A DNA stretch of 10,307 nt from Cephalothrix spiralis (taxonomy: Eukaryota > Nemertea > Palaeonemertea > Archinemertea > Cephalotrichidae). The notes beneath the pieces were generated by a model. It was given only the letters and a program-made list of their open reading frames with translations, had not been told where the DNA came from and made no database searches. A program made the position numbers and the translations under genes. Positions 1 to 7,341 of this stretch are shown piece after piece. The stretch is taken from positions 1 through 10,307 of the forward strand of contig JAUCNG010409803.1 in NCBI GenBank assembly GCA_032353305.1, given 5' to 3'. Each line of letters opens with the position of its first letter. Positions within the stretch are counted from its first letter, which is position 1.

Positions 1-70
1 TTTTAACATAAATCTATGTTAAAATAGCCGAAAACGTAGGTTTCGTTATTTTAACATTCATGTTAAAATA
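1..70. repeat. Cluster of AT-rich palindromes at the LINE 3' break
   Basis: Four related arms occur in 70 nt: TTTTAACAT (1-9), ATGTTAAAATA (16-26), TATTTTAACAT (47-57) and ATGTTAAAATA (60-70). The pair 47-57/60-70 is a perfect 11-bp inverted repeat with a 2-nt loop. The pair 16-26/47-57 can also pair around a loop that holds CGAAA (29-33) and TTTCG (41-45). The stop codon that ends LINE ORF2 (14-16) lies inside this block. It could be a hairpin insertion, the end of another foldback element continuing to the left, or a local inverted duplication made during LINE integration. Confidence 0.7.
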
Positions 71-2929
71 TAAAGAGTCTAGTTCAGAGTATACCATAGC
101 GGTTGGAGTATAAAATTTAACCTTTAAAATGTATTTGCAAAACTTTTTCTGGACTTTTTCGATTTCGTCTAAATTTTCATACCCCCAAATCTCAGAGCCA
201 TAGGTCAGAATGGGTAAAATCATTTTTTCAAACAGTTCAACCTGGGTACTTAGTGGAAGATTTAATTTTCTTGCATGTCGTATCAAAGCGAACATAGCCT
301 TTGTGGCTTTACCAGCTAAATCTGTTATGCAATTTTTGAAGGACCCATTGAAATGAAAAGTAACCCCTAAATATTTATAATCATCAACTGTTTCTAGAAT
401 CTGATCACCGATTGAGAAAACCCGAGGACCCAATTTACTTCTTCCCCTTTCAAAGATTATGACTTTTGTCTTGCTAGCATTTATAGTTAGTTTCCATTTA
501 TCGCAATATGATTTAAGTGCATTCAGACCCTGTGACAAAGCTATCGGATTATCGGCTAAGACAAGGCTATCATCAGCGTACAATAAGAGAGATAATTTTA
601 ATTGAATTCCGAGATCTTGAATAAACTTAGAGGTTGAAAGAATATCTAAATTACTAAGCCCTTGAAACTCTTTTTCTTCTAAAAAAGATTTAAGATCATT
701 GAGAAAAATAGCAAAAAGAAAAGGTGATAAATTGTCCCCTTGCCGGACTCCTATGTTACATGAGAAGAATTCAGAATTTTGATTTCCGGCTTGCACACAA
801 GATTTAGCATTTTTATAAAGGTTTTGAATCAATCGGACTATTTTACCGTCGATCCCTGATTTTAAAAGTTTTTCCCAAAGGCCATGATGCCAGACAGAGT
901 CAAATGCTTTTTGGTAATCTACGAAGGCACAATATAATTTTTGTCCCTTGCTAAGGTATATGTTTAAAAGGCAATGAAGAGAAAATATGTGGTCTGCTGT
1001 AGAATAACCTGTTCTGAATCCTGCTTGATTTTCATCAATTAAATTGTTTTCGTCTGAAAATTTGTTCAGCCTATGATTTAATAATGAAGTTAATAGTTTC
1101 CCTATACAGCTGAGTAATGTTATCCCCCTGTAATTGTCCGGATCCTCTTTCCCGCCCTTATTTTTGTATAGCGGTTTGATGTTTCCCTTGGTCCATTCGT
1201 CTGGAATAACTCCAGTGTTTAGAACAATATTAAATAGTTTAACATAAACAGAAATTAATTCTTCGGGACTATTTTTAAGAAATTCATTAAGAATTCTATC
1301 CAAACCGCATGCTTTTCCGTTTTTTAAGGTTCTGATAACGTTTTTAACCTCCTCTAGAGTGAATTCAACATTAAGTTGTGAATTATTTTCAAGATCTATA
1401 TTCACATTCTCATTTACTTCGTCCTTAAAGGAATTTAATTTCTTAAAATGGTCAAAAAAGGTTTCAATTGATATTTTGCTTAGAATTTCATTTTTATCCT
1501 TTTTCGATGGTCCTATCAGTTTCCAGTAGGACTTAGGGTCCTTTGATTTCAAATTTTTGATTTTCTTATTTTGCTCTTTATTAAATGCAACTTTGCTTTT
1601 GCGAATTTCATTTTTATATGATTTACAATTTGATTTCATTCTAAACAAATTTTCTTCTGTTTTATTGGCTAAATATTTTTTATAAGAGTTCTTATATATT
1701 TTTGCGGCTATTTTGCTTGGTTTGTTAAACCATGGTTTGTTGCGTTTTTGATTAGTTTTCGGGTTATATATTTTTGGCTCTCCAAAAGCGGATAAAGCAC
1801 AAGTGTGTAAGATGTTTTCGATTTCTTGTACTTGATCGTTAAGTAAATTTGAATTTATATTTGGTGCATCATTTAGCATATCGTCTAGAACCTTTTCAAC
1901 ATTTTTGATCCTTTCTTTATTATCAACACAAGAGTTTTTAAAGTCAGCAACCTTTAACGGTTCCCATTTTGGTTTAGGAGGAATATTACAAACTTCTTCT
2001 TTTCCAACTTCATGCGAAATCGATTTTCTAGCTAGTTTGGACGAAATATTAAACTCCACCCCGTTGTGAATATCAGAAGTTATAGGGTCAAATGGTAAAA
2101 CATCGAAATGTGAAATATGATTAAGAATTTCGGGGCAAGCTAAAACATAGTCATCAACTGAGCGATCTTTACATGTAAATTTACCAACCCCACAATCTTT
2201 GCCTAATCTGCCGTTGGCTATATAAATTCCATGATTTTTACATAACTCGAGCAAGCGTTTGCCATACTCGTTTACTTTTTTATCTTCCGAGTTCCGAGAT
2301 AATTGGATATTAGCTAAATCATTAAAATCATCTAAATCATTTAGTATATCATTTAACTCATAATTTTCAATTCCTCCTAGGTCAAGCTTTATATAGTCAG
2401 GTAAAGATCCTGTATGGGCATTAAAATCTCCTAAAAGACAAATGTAGTTTGTGCCGGCAAATCTTAAAATTTCGTCTTCAACGGCATCAAACATATCAAT
2501 ATTTGTATAAACACTTCCAACTGGTGGAATATAAACAGTTCCTAATATAACATCCTTATCAAGACCTAAGTGATTACCTTTAATCTTACATAGAGAGATA
2601 AAATCAAGATTCGATTATAAAATACAGCAAATACCGTCATTAATTAAATAATTTTTAACCAAAAGGCATGTGCCACCATTAGTGGAGTTTTCAGACCTAC
2701 AAGTTGCAAAATATTGATGATCATCAAAAGAAAAGTTGTCTAAATTTCCTACTTTAGTTTCAGTAAGCCCTAATATATCATAATTTTTAATAAAATCGGA
2801 AAAAATAGGACAATCAGCTTTTTCACTTATGCCACACACATTTAAATTCAATAATTTTAGAGAAATCTGGTTATTTACCTTTTTTACCTCTCTCCTGGGT
2901 TTCTCCTTGTATGAAAATTTGTGGCTGAA
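14..2929 (-). pseudogene. LINE ORF2: endonuclease-reverse transcriptase with one in-frame stop
   Basis: This encodes the polyprotein that nicks target DNA and copies the element RNA by target-primed reverse transcription. The frame opens after a TAG at 2930-2932. Endonuclease motifs in order are NVCGI, TETK (2753-2764, catalytic-type Glu at 2759-2761), GDFNAH (Asp at 2426-2428) and SDIHNG (2060-2077, Asp and His where the family has SD-x-H). The reverse transcriptase follows: a GKACGLD block (about 1300), NYRGITLL, AGFRTGYST (about 1020), FVDYQKAFD (Asp at 917-919), GVRQGDNLSPFLF (about 730), YADD (569-580) and YKYLGV. The single lesion is a TAA at 2615-2617; the frame is the same on both sides, and GTVYIPP continues before the Met at 2494. 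No ATG is found before the endonuclease, so the start is unclear. About 184 codons follow YADD, fewer than I recall for CR1 ORF2 proteins. The last codons lie in palindromes, which suggests 3' truncation. Confidence 0.93.
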
Positions 2930-3042
2930 CTATGGCGCCTTATGTTTAATGCAAGGGCAATAGTTCCGTTATAATTTAAATGAATAGAATCATAATACAG
3001 GTCGGCACGAATAAAATTATTTGCCACAAAATAAAGGTATAA
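2884..3042 (-). pseudogene. LINE ORF1, C-terminal remnant with SGNH/GDSL-esterase DxxH motif
   Basis: The minus-strand frame from 3042 to the TAA at 2886-2884 gives 52 codons. They include FVANNFIRADLYYDSIHLN and, a little later, LALNIRR. The D-S-I-H (Asp at 2989-2991, His at 2980-2982) matches the catalytic Asp-x-x-His block near the C-terminus of SGNH hydrolases, followed by the usual LN..G..LA.NI pattern. Esterase domains of this type are known in ORF1 of CR1-like and some other LINEs. Upstream the frame is closed by a TAA at 3043-3045 and I cannot follow the rest of ORF1, so it is either truncated or decayed there. The last 46 nt overlap the ORF2 frame, which lies one nucleotide back (-1). 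Confidence 0.7.
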
Positions 3043-3645
3043 TTATACCCGTTGTATAGCGACACCTTTTGAACTGATATAGTCTACATCTTTTAAAACT
3101 CCTATATATTGTTCAGCCAGGAATATGGAGACTTAAATTTAGTGTGTACAACATGAGGGAACTATAGCTGAAAATACTGAGACTACAATATCTATAATTT
3201 AAGTACATAAGCAGTGTTGTTGCTAAAGCTTATAAACTGGATGATATTATAAACTAAGTATAGGAGACTGAAGAAGCACGTGTACAATTTAGAAAGTAAA
3301 CTGATACTGAAATTGCTTTCAGCTCGTAGAAAGTTGAGGACTGTGTGAAATGTAATAATATAACCAGACAGTAAAAACATAAGCAGTGTTTCTAAAGCTT
3401 GTGTGAACTTGATATTATAAACTTAGTATAGGAGACTAAAGCACGTTATTTGAAAGTCGTAAAAACAACTTTGTGAACGTTAAAAATTGAGTAATACTTA
3501 GTGCGAACAATATCTATAATAAGCAGTGTTACTAAAGCTTATGTGAACTGAATCATATTATAAATTGAGTATTGAAGACTAAAGCACGTGTACATTTTTG
3601 AAATACTTTGTGTTTAATTGATTATAAACGCAACGGAAAGTTATC
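3043..3645 (+). other. Intergenic / 5' flank of PINCH, with diverged direct repeats
   Basis: No coding exon is recognised here. The left part (3043-3130) may hold decayed LINE ORF1 sequence. The rest is taken up by a repeat block. Because it lies directly upstream of the proposed PINCH start codon, it probably includes the 5' UTR and perhaps the promoter, but no transcription start can be fixed from sequence. An in-frame TAA at 3625-3627 closes the PINCH frame upstream of the ATG at 3646. Confidence 0.6.
3185..3600 (+). repeat. Three diverged direct repeats, about 70-80 bp each, spaced 140-172 bp
   Basis: Copies begin with AAGCAGTGTT at 3209, 3381 and 3521. Each continues through CTAAAGCTT, an ATTATAAA stretch and a final AGACT..AAGCACGT. 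Copies 1 and 3 end in AGCACGTGTACA (E-box CACGTG at 3277-3282 and 3585-3590); copy 2 has CACGTTAT instead. Copies 1 and 3 are also preceded by the same 14-mer, ACAATATCTATAAT (3185-3198 and 3507-3520). A weaker trace (AGTGTGTACAAC, about 3140) may be a fourth copy. The block ends 45 bp before the proposed PINCH ATG. It could be an amplified promoter or 5' UTR module, or a minisatellite; the sequence alone does not decide. Confidence 0.8.
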
Positions 3646-3806
3646 ATGTCTAGAAAGCAAAAGCCACCTTTTAATCTACAGCCTTTGAATGAGGGAAATC
3701 AGAGCCCTCTTTTTAGAAGAAGAACATTTAATGAAAATGATAGACCGCCACCTGTTCCGATTAAACCAAGAAGAGATCAACAGGATTATGACAACAATGC
3801 TAATTC
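3646..3806 (+). CDS. LIMS1: PINCH, first coding exon: basic, proline-rich N-terminal extension
   Basis: The ATG at 3646 has A at -3 and is the first Met after an in-frame TAA at 3625-3627. It opens 53 codons plus two bases (TC), then meets a strong donor, C|GTAAGT, at 3807. The TC joins the C that starts the exon at 6830 to make TCC (Ser), so the two exons are phase-compatible and read ...[14 protein letters not shown]. As I recall, vertebrate LIMS1/LIMS2 isoforms also have a Ser-Asn-Met just before the first LIM domain, which supports an upstream coding exon at this junction. The peptide is rich in Lys, Arg, Pro and Asn and has no signal peptide or membrane segment. RPPPVPIKPRR contains PxxPxK (residues 35-40), a class II SH3-ligand pattern; whether it binds an SH3 domain is inference. 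The alternative is an unrelated short exon or chance ORF, with translation starting at the Met in 6837-6839. Confidence 0.68.
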
Positions 3807-3899
3807 GTAAGTTAACGATGAAGATCCAGCGAATCGTCATTAGAAAAGTTACGAAAATCCAAATTTCATTCGTAACTTTTTTATTTCGTAATTCGTAAG
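3801..3899. repeat. Hairpin flanked by an 11-bp direct repeat that duplicates the splice donor
   Basis: AAAAGTTACGAA (3844-3855) and TTCGTAACTTTT (3869-3880) are perfect 12-bp inverted arms with a 13-nt loop. The surrounding segment is bounded by identical copies of TAATTCGTAAG at 3801-3811 and 3889-3899. The first copy contains the exon's donor (GTAAGT, from 3807); the second has GTAAGA at 3895-3900. This looks like a small insertion with a target-site-type duplication placed on the splice junction, although the arms do not reach the direct repeats. Confidence 0.55.
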
Positions 3900-4379
3900 A
3901 CTGCGGAATTATCGTCCTAATGATATATGTCAACTCACGTACGTAATTCGTGTTTATTTTAAATCGAATAGTAAATCCACTATTATAATTTATAGTGACG
4001 TATTTTGGTTGTCCAATTATAAAACATTGAAAAAAATTCTAATTGTGGATTTCTTAACTATCGTCCTAATGTATGGGTTAATTGGTAGAAGGTGGAAACC
4101 TTTCGTATACTAGTTTTTTTACCTAATATTTTAATAGTATATTCAAAACACTTTTTTGATTCCCACCCTCGTTATGGTGAACCCTATATCCAATCCTAGG
4201 TTTTTTTGATAGCTCCATGTCATCTATCCTCGGATACGTCCATCTCAGCTTGTTTAGAAAGTAAGTTGCAGCCCGGATCAAATCAAATCGCGAGAGAAAA
4301 AATCATAGGGCTATATTTTGGCCTGTAATCAGCTGCAATACTGCTAAGCTATATCTACGTACTAAATGTCGAGTCGATA

Positions 4380-4504
4380 ATCGATGTGCTTCCAGCGCCT
4401 TAGAGGTGATTGTTATATTTGTGCTAAGGAACTATGAATAAAATAAACGCACCAACTTGTTCACACATCGTAGCCGACGAAAACCTCAAAGAAAGCACAT
4501 CGAT
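4380..4504. repeat. Long-range inverted repeat, 12-bp perfect arms
   Basis: ATCGATGTGCTT (4380-4391) and AAGCACATCGAT (4493-4504) are perfect inverted arms about 100 nt apart. Similarity extends imperfectly outward for about ten more bases (GAGTCGATA against TATCGACTAG). Between them is GC-richer unique sequence. It may be a small foldback element or a structured repeat; no family is recognised. Confidence 0.45.
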
Positions 4505-5337
4505 GTCTAGTCGATATTGGTACTATTTCACAAATTATGAACTTAGGGCGTCATTTTTGAACAACGGTACAAACGCAAGGGAATAATTATTGTCCTTAAT
4601 AGGTTCATGCGAATTTCCTAAATCCTAATTCCCTAATTAAATTAGTAGTGTCCCCTTACAACCTTATAAACCGTTCTACAGCTGGAGTAGATTGAGTTAA
4701 TTCCATTAAAAATTCCCTAGGAAGCTGTCTCCTAATCCGTTTTGTAGTTAACTGGTGCATATTTACTTTGCCCTGTAGTTTTCAAATCGGTCGTTTGATA
4801 TACCATATGGTGTTGGTTGTATATAGGTTTTGTGTTTATCCTATTAATGACCAACATGGACGACTGGACTACGATATCATAAGTCTCATAACGGTACCTT
4901 ATAAGGTAGGATTATCAGCCATATCAAATAATTTTATATGGCTTTTAGTTGTATCAAAAACATTCGTTTATACACTTGAAAACCTGTAAGTGGTTTCGAT
5001 CTATAAGATGATCTTATTGCCGGTATTGATAGTATACATTGTATATGGTTATTATGATCATTGTTTTGAATTTCATACAAAGAGTTACATTACGATTGAT
5101 TGATTTTTATACTCTTTATTTTCCTATACTGATATCGATGAGTGCTATAAACTTGTTTATGGCACAAAACACAATGAATTGTGAGCTGCGTTAGGTGATC
5201 CCTAGTGATATCAATATACAATATATCTGTCCATATTCCTCTGTACCATTCGAAATTATATATTGTGGTCCAAATTCCGGCCCATTGGCTGGTGCAGGCC
5301 TGATTTTTGGCCGATTTTACTTAAAAGGGACTCTTTT

Positions 5338-5378
5338 GGCCTAACCAAAGGTCATGATAGATGACCTTTGGCCTAACC
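5338..5378. repeat. Perfect 11-bp hairpin flanked by GGCCTAACC repeats
   Basis: CCAAAGGTCAT (5345-5355), loop gatag, and ATGACCTTTGG (5361-5371) form a perfect stem. GGCCTAACC occurs directly repeated at 5338-5346 and 5370-5378. The region around it (5280-5600) has the look of a dispersed repeat, but I cannot name the family or find Pol III A/B boxes. Confidence 0.6.
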
Positions 5379-5548
5379 TATAGCTTGGGATACACCACTT
5401 GATCTCGGGAGTGCAAATGGTAACTAAAAATACGAATCCCTAAGCAATGAGATGTGGGGCCTAAATAAATAAATAATTTTTAGGAATAAATAAAAGGGTC
5501 GATGGCGGATGATCCTGTCTTACCCCGGACCAGGTGCCCTCAAGCCAG

Positions 5549-5581
<33 letters not shown>
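5549..5581 (+). repeat. (CTA)11 trinucleotide microsatellite
   Basis: Eleven uninterrupted CTA units follow the sequence AAGCCAG. It is intronic and in no reading frame. Such an uninterrupted array is likely to vary in length between individuals. Confidence 0.95.
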
Positions 5582-6502
5582 TTAAGTACCACTAAATACG
5601 CCCATGCCATATTGTATTTTGTATTTCGAGATGTACATTCGTATATTTAAAAAAAATCAAGTTTTGTACAGCCTACATGCATAAAGCAAAACGAAGCAGG
5701 CTAAGTGAATGTGAAATGCCCATATGTTTCAATGCATAATAAACTGTTTATCTTTATCCAAGGCCATAGTAAGTTTAGTTAGCTTCATGAATCGAATATG
5801 ATCAAATAATAGAAACTATGATGTATAATTGCCTAATTAAGTAATTAATGAATACATGTATGTCTCTCATATACATACTGTAATTTGTGCTGAACTTATT
5901 AAGAACTTCCTAGTCGGCTGTTCTTTTTCTCGAATTTACTCAACATTACAACTGCTTCCCAGTTTTGTTGGATTAGCCAGTTACGTGGCGAGTGGACCAC
6001 AGATCAGTGATCAGTATGTATGCAACGCTTAGCGATGTAAGAGCTCAGCCCGCAGGACCAAGGTAGATAGAGTTTGTTTTTATAAATTGGTACTTAAATT
6101 GATCATCTCTCTCCAACAATTCGTTGCCGAGTTATATATAAATTTTTAGATTAATATTTCAAAGTCAATATGTCATTAGATACAAAAGTAGCTTCAATAG
6201 TACATTTGCACCAATCTTTCCGTCTGTTTGTTCTATGACGATCCTAATTGTAATTTTCCATCTATTGACTAAGGACAAGTCCTATCATTTTATATTCGTT
6301 TTTATAGTGTGTAAATCCACTATATATTATTTTAAGTGGTGCTTTCGACTAACATTTGTGTATTTAACCGCCACCTTTTGACAATTTTTTAACTATTCTC
6401 CTCATTCACGTAATTCTTAATCGTTTGACTTCAAAATAAAAAATAAGTTCGAACTGATGAGGGTTTACCTCTATTGATTTATGTGTATGCTTGAGTTCAG
6501 CA

Positions 6503-6546
6503 GGGCGTCACAGGAGGGGTAATTACACCCCGAAATGCCCTTTTTT
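6503..6546. repeat. Small nested hairpin followed by T6
   Basis: GGGC (6503-6506) with GCCC (6537-6540) enclose GGGGT (6516-6520) with ACCCC (6527-6531), followed by TTTTTT. The stem is short and interrupted. It resembles a terminator in shape, but the context is a eukaryotic intron, so no function is claimed. Confidence 0.35.
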
Positions 6547-6829
6547 AACATCTAAAATTATTTATACCATGTACCGTACGTCTACTTCGATCAACTTGCT
6601 CGTCAGTCATGTAGCGGTCTGTGAGGCAAGTGCACCACCCCATTGGCTACTGCCTTGTTTGTATCTATAACTCGGCCCAACGGATTTTTGAAGAGATGAT
6701 CAATTATATCAATTTATTGGGGCCATTGGCATCCAAAAATGAATTTTGAAATGTTTGGAATTATACAACCACACGGATATCTGACCACATTGGCCAACAA
6801 TTTAATCATCATTTTTTTTGTATTTTCAG

Positions 6830-6940
6830 CACCAATATGTCGTTGGGGAACGCAGTATGCACCCGCTGCGGAGATGGGTTCACCGCAAGTGAGAAGATCG
6901 TGAACTCGAATGGTGAAATATGGCATATGCATTGTTTTGT
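6830..6940 (+). CDS. LIMS1: PINCH, exon encoding first half of LIM domain 1
   Basis: The acceptor is a strong pyrimidine tract ending ttttcag at 6823-6829; the donor is GT|gtaagt at 6941. From the Met at 6837 the exon reads [15 protein letters not shown] and then [10 protein letters not shown], ending HMHCF plus two bases. It gives C-x2-C (local residues 8 and 11), 18 residues, then H-x2-C (30 and 33), the first zinc-binding half of a LIM domain. The EKIVNSNGE block is a hallmark of PINCH LIM1. PINCH is a LIM-only adaptor whose LIM1 binds the ankyrin repeats of integrin-linked kinase; with parvin they form the complex that links integrins to actin at focal adhesions and muscle attachments. 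Translation may start at this Met (A at -3) or at 3646, since TCC-ACC-AAT reads straight through the junction. Confidence 0.95.
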
Positions 6941-7094
6941 GTAAGTATGATTTGTGACTGTTGAGATCGACAGCCACAATAAAATGAACAAACAAAGTAA
7001 CCAGTGTCCAGTAAAACCCTCTGGGTTTTGTTCTATGATGTTCCGACATCATTTCCCGAAAATTTTAAAATCGCCGATTGCTCAGTTTTTGGGT

Positions 7095-7106
7095 TGCGCA
7101 TGCGCA
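7095..7106. promoter_or_regulatory. Candidate NRF-1 site (left arm)
   Basis: TGCGCATGCGCA fits the NRF-1 consensus YGCGCAYGCGCR exactly and is palindromic. It lies within the left arm of the foldback element. Binding in this animal is inference. Confidence 0.45.
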
Positions 7107-7221
7107 ATTCGCAAAAACAAAAGGGGAATCCGGTAAAATAGGGGCATGTGTCTTTGTGTCCATAATACATTTATATGACGTAAAATCAGCCGTTACCGAG
7201 ATATTAACAAATCAATGTTAA

Positions 7222-7229
7222 TGACGTCA
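7222..7229. promoter_or_regulatory. Candidate CRE (CREB/ATF) site at the element centre
   Basis: TGACGTCA is the full palindromic cAMP-response element. It sits near the centre of the foldback element. Two further TGACGTAA/TTACGTCA variants lie in the 27-bp arms (from 7177 and ending 7263). Eight-base motifs can occur by chance. Confidence 0.35.
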
Positions 7230-7329
7230 CACCGTTAATAACTTTGATGGCTGATTTTACGTCATATAAATGTATTTCGAACAGATAGAAACATGCCGCT
7301 AATTTACCAGAATCCGCTTTTTTGCGAAT

Positions 7330-7341
7330 TGCGCATGCGCA
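7330..7341. promoter_or_regulatory. Candidate NRF-1 site (right arm)
   Basis: This is a second exact TGCGCATGCGCA, the mirror copy of the left-arm site. A third GCGCATGCGC core (7358-7367) follows 16 nt later and misses the full consensus by one base. Confidence 0.45.

Larger units (their letters stand above)
1..3042 (-). mobile_element. CR1/Jockey-like non-LTR (LINE) retrotransposon, 3'-truncated copy
   Basis: Read on the minus strand, this block has the layout of a two-ORF LINE: the C-terminal end of an SGNH-esterase-type ORF1 (3042 to 2884), then an overlapping ORF2 with endonuclease and reverse transcriptase (2929 to 14). An ORF1 esterase plus an APE-like endonuclease ORF2 is typical of CR1-type and related clades; the exact clade is inference. 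The 5' border is not clear: ORF1 similarity fades beyond 3042, and a repeat block starts near 3140-3209. The 3' side reaches the window edge through palindromic sequence, so no 3' UTR, tail repeat or target-site duplication is seen. The element lies antisense to, and directly upstream of, the PINCH gene, so its 5' end faces the PINCH 5' end. Confidence 0.9.
3807..6829 (+). other. PINCH intron (3,023 nt) between N-terminal exon and LIM1 exon
   Basis: The borders are GTAAGT at 3807 and TTTTCAG at 6829. No coding exon, tRNA or recognisable transposon protein was found inside. It contains short hairpins at 3844-3880, 5345-5371 and 6503-6546, a widely spaced inverted pair at 4380-4504 and the (CTA)11 microsatellite at 5549-5581. 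It also has dispersed short duplicates: TATCGTCCTAATG at 3910 and 4059, and GTAAATCCACTAT at 3971 and 6311. The stretch 5280-5600 looks repeat-derived but could not be assigned to a family. The intron assignment depends on the 3646-3806 exon being real; otherwise this is 5' flank or a UTR intron. Confidence 0.68.

Noticed and set aside
3192-3380. 62-codon minus-strand hydrophobic ORF
   Set aside because: It is a translation of the AT-rich direct-repeat block; the hydrophobic composition follows from the T-rich strand.
3185-3600. Repeats with spacers as a CRISPR-like array
   Set aside because: Copies are diverged, unevenly spaced and in an animal gene context; there are no cas genes.
3676-3933. 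85-codon minus-strand ORF and an overlapping plus-strand ORF from 3689
   Set aside because: Both are other-frame readings of the N-terminal PINCH exon and the hairpin behind it.
4768-4989. 73-codon plus-strand ORF
   Set aside because: It is intronic, of random composition, and has no domain or splice context.
6714-7052. 112-codon minus-strand ORF
   Set aside because: It is antisense to the PINCH LIM1 exon and its splice sites; no protein family resemblance.
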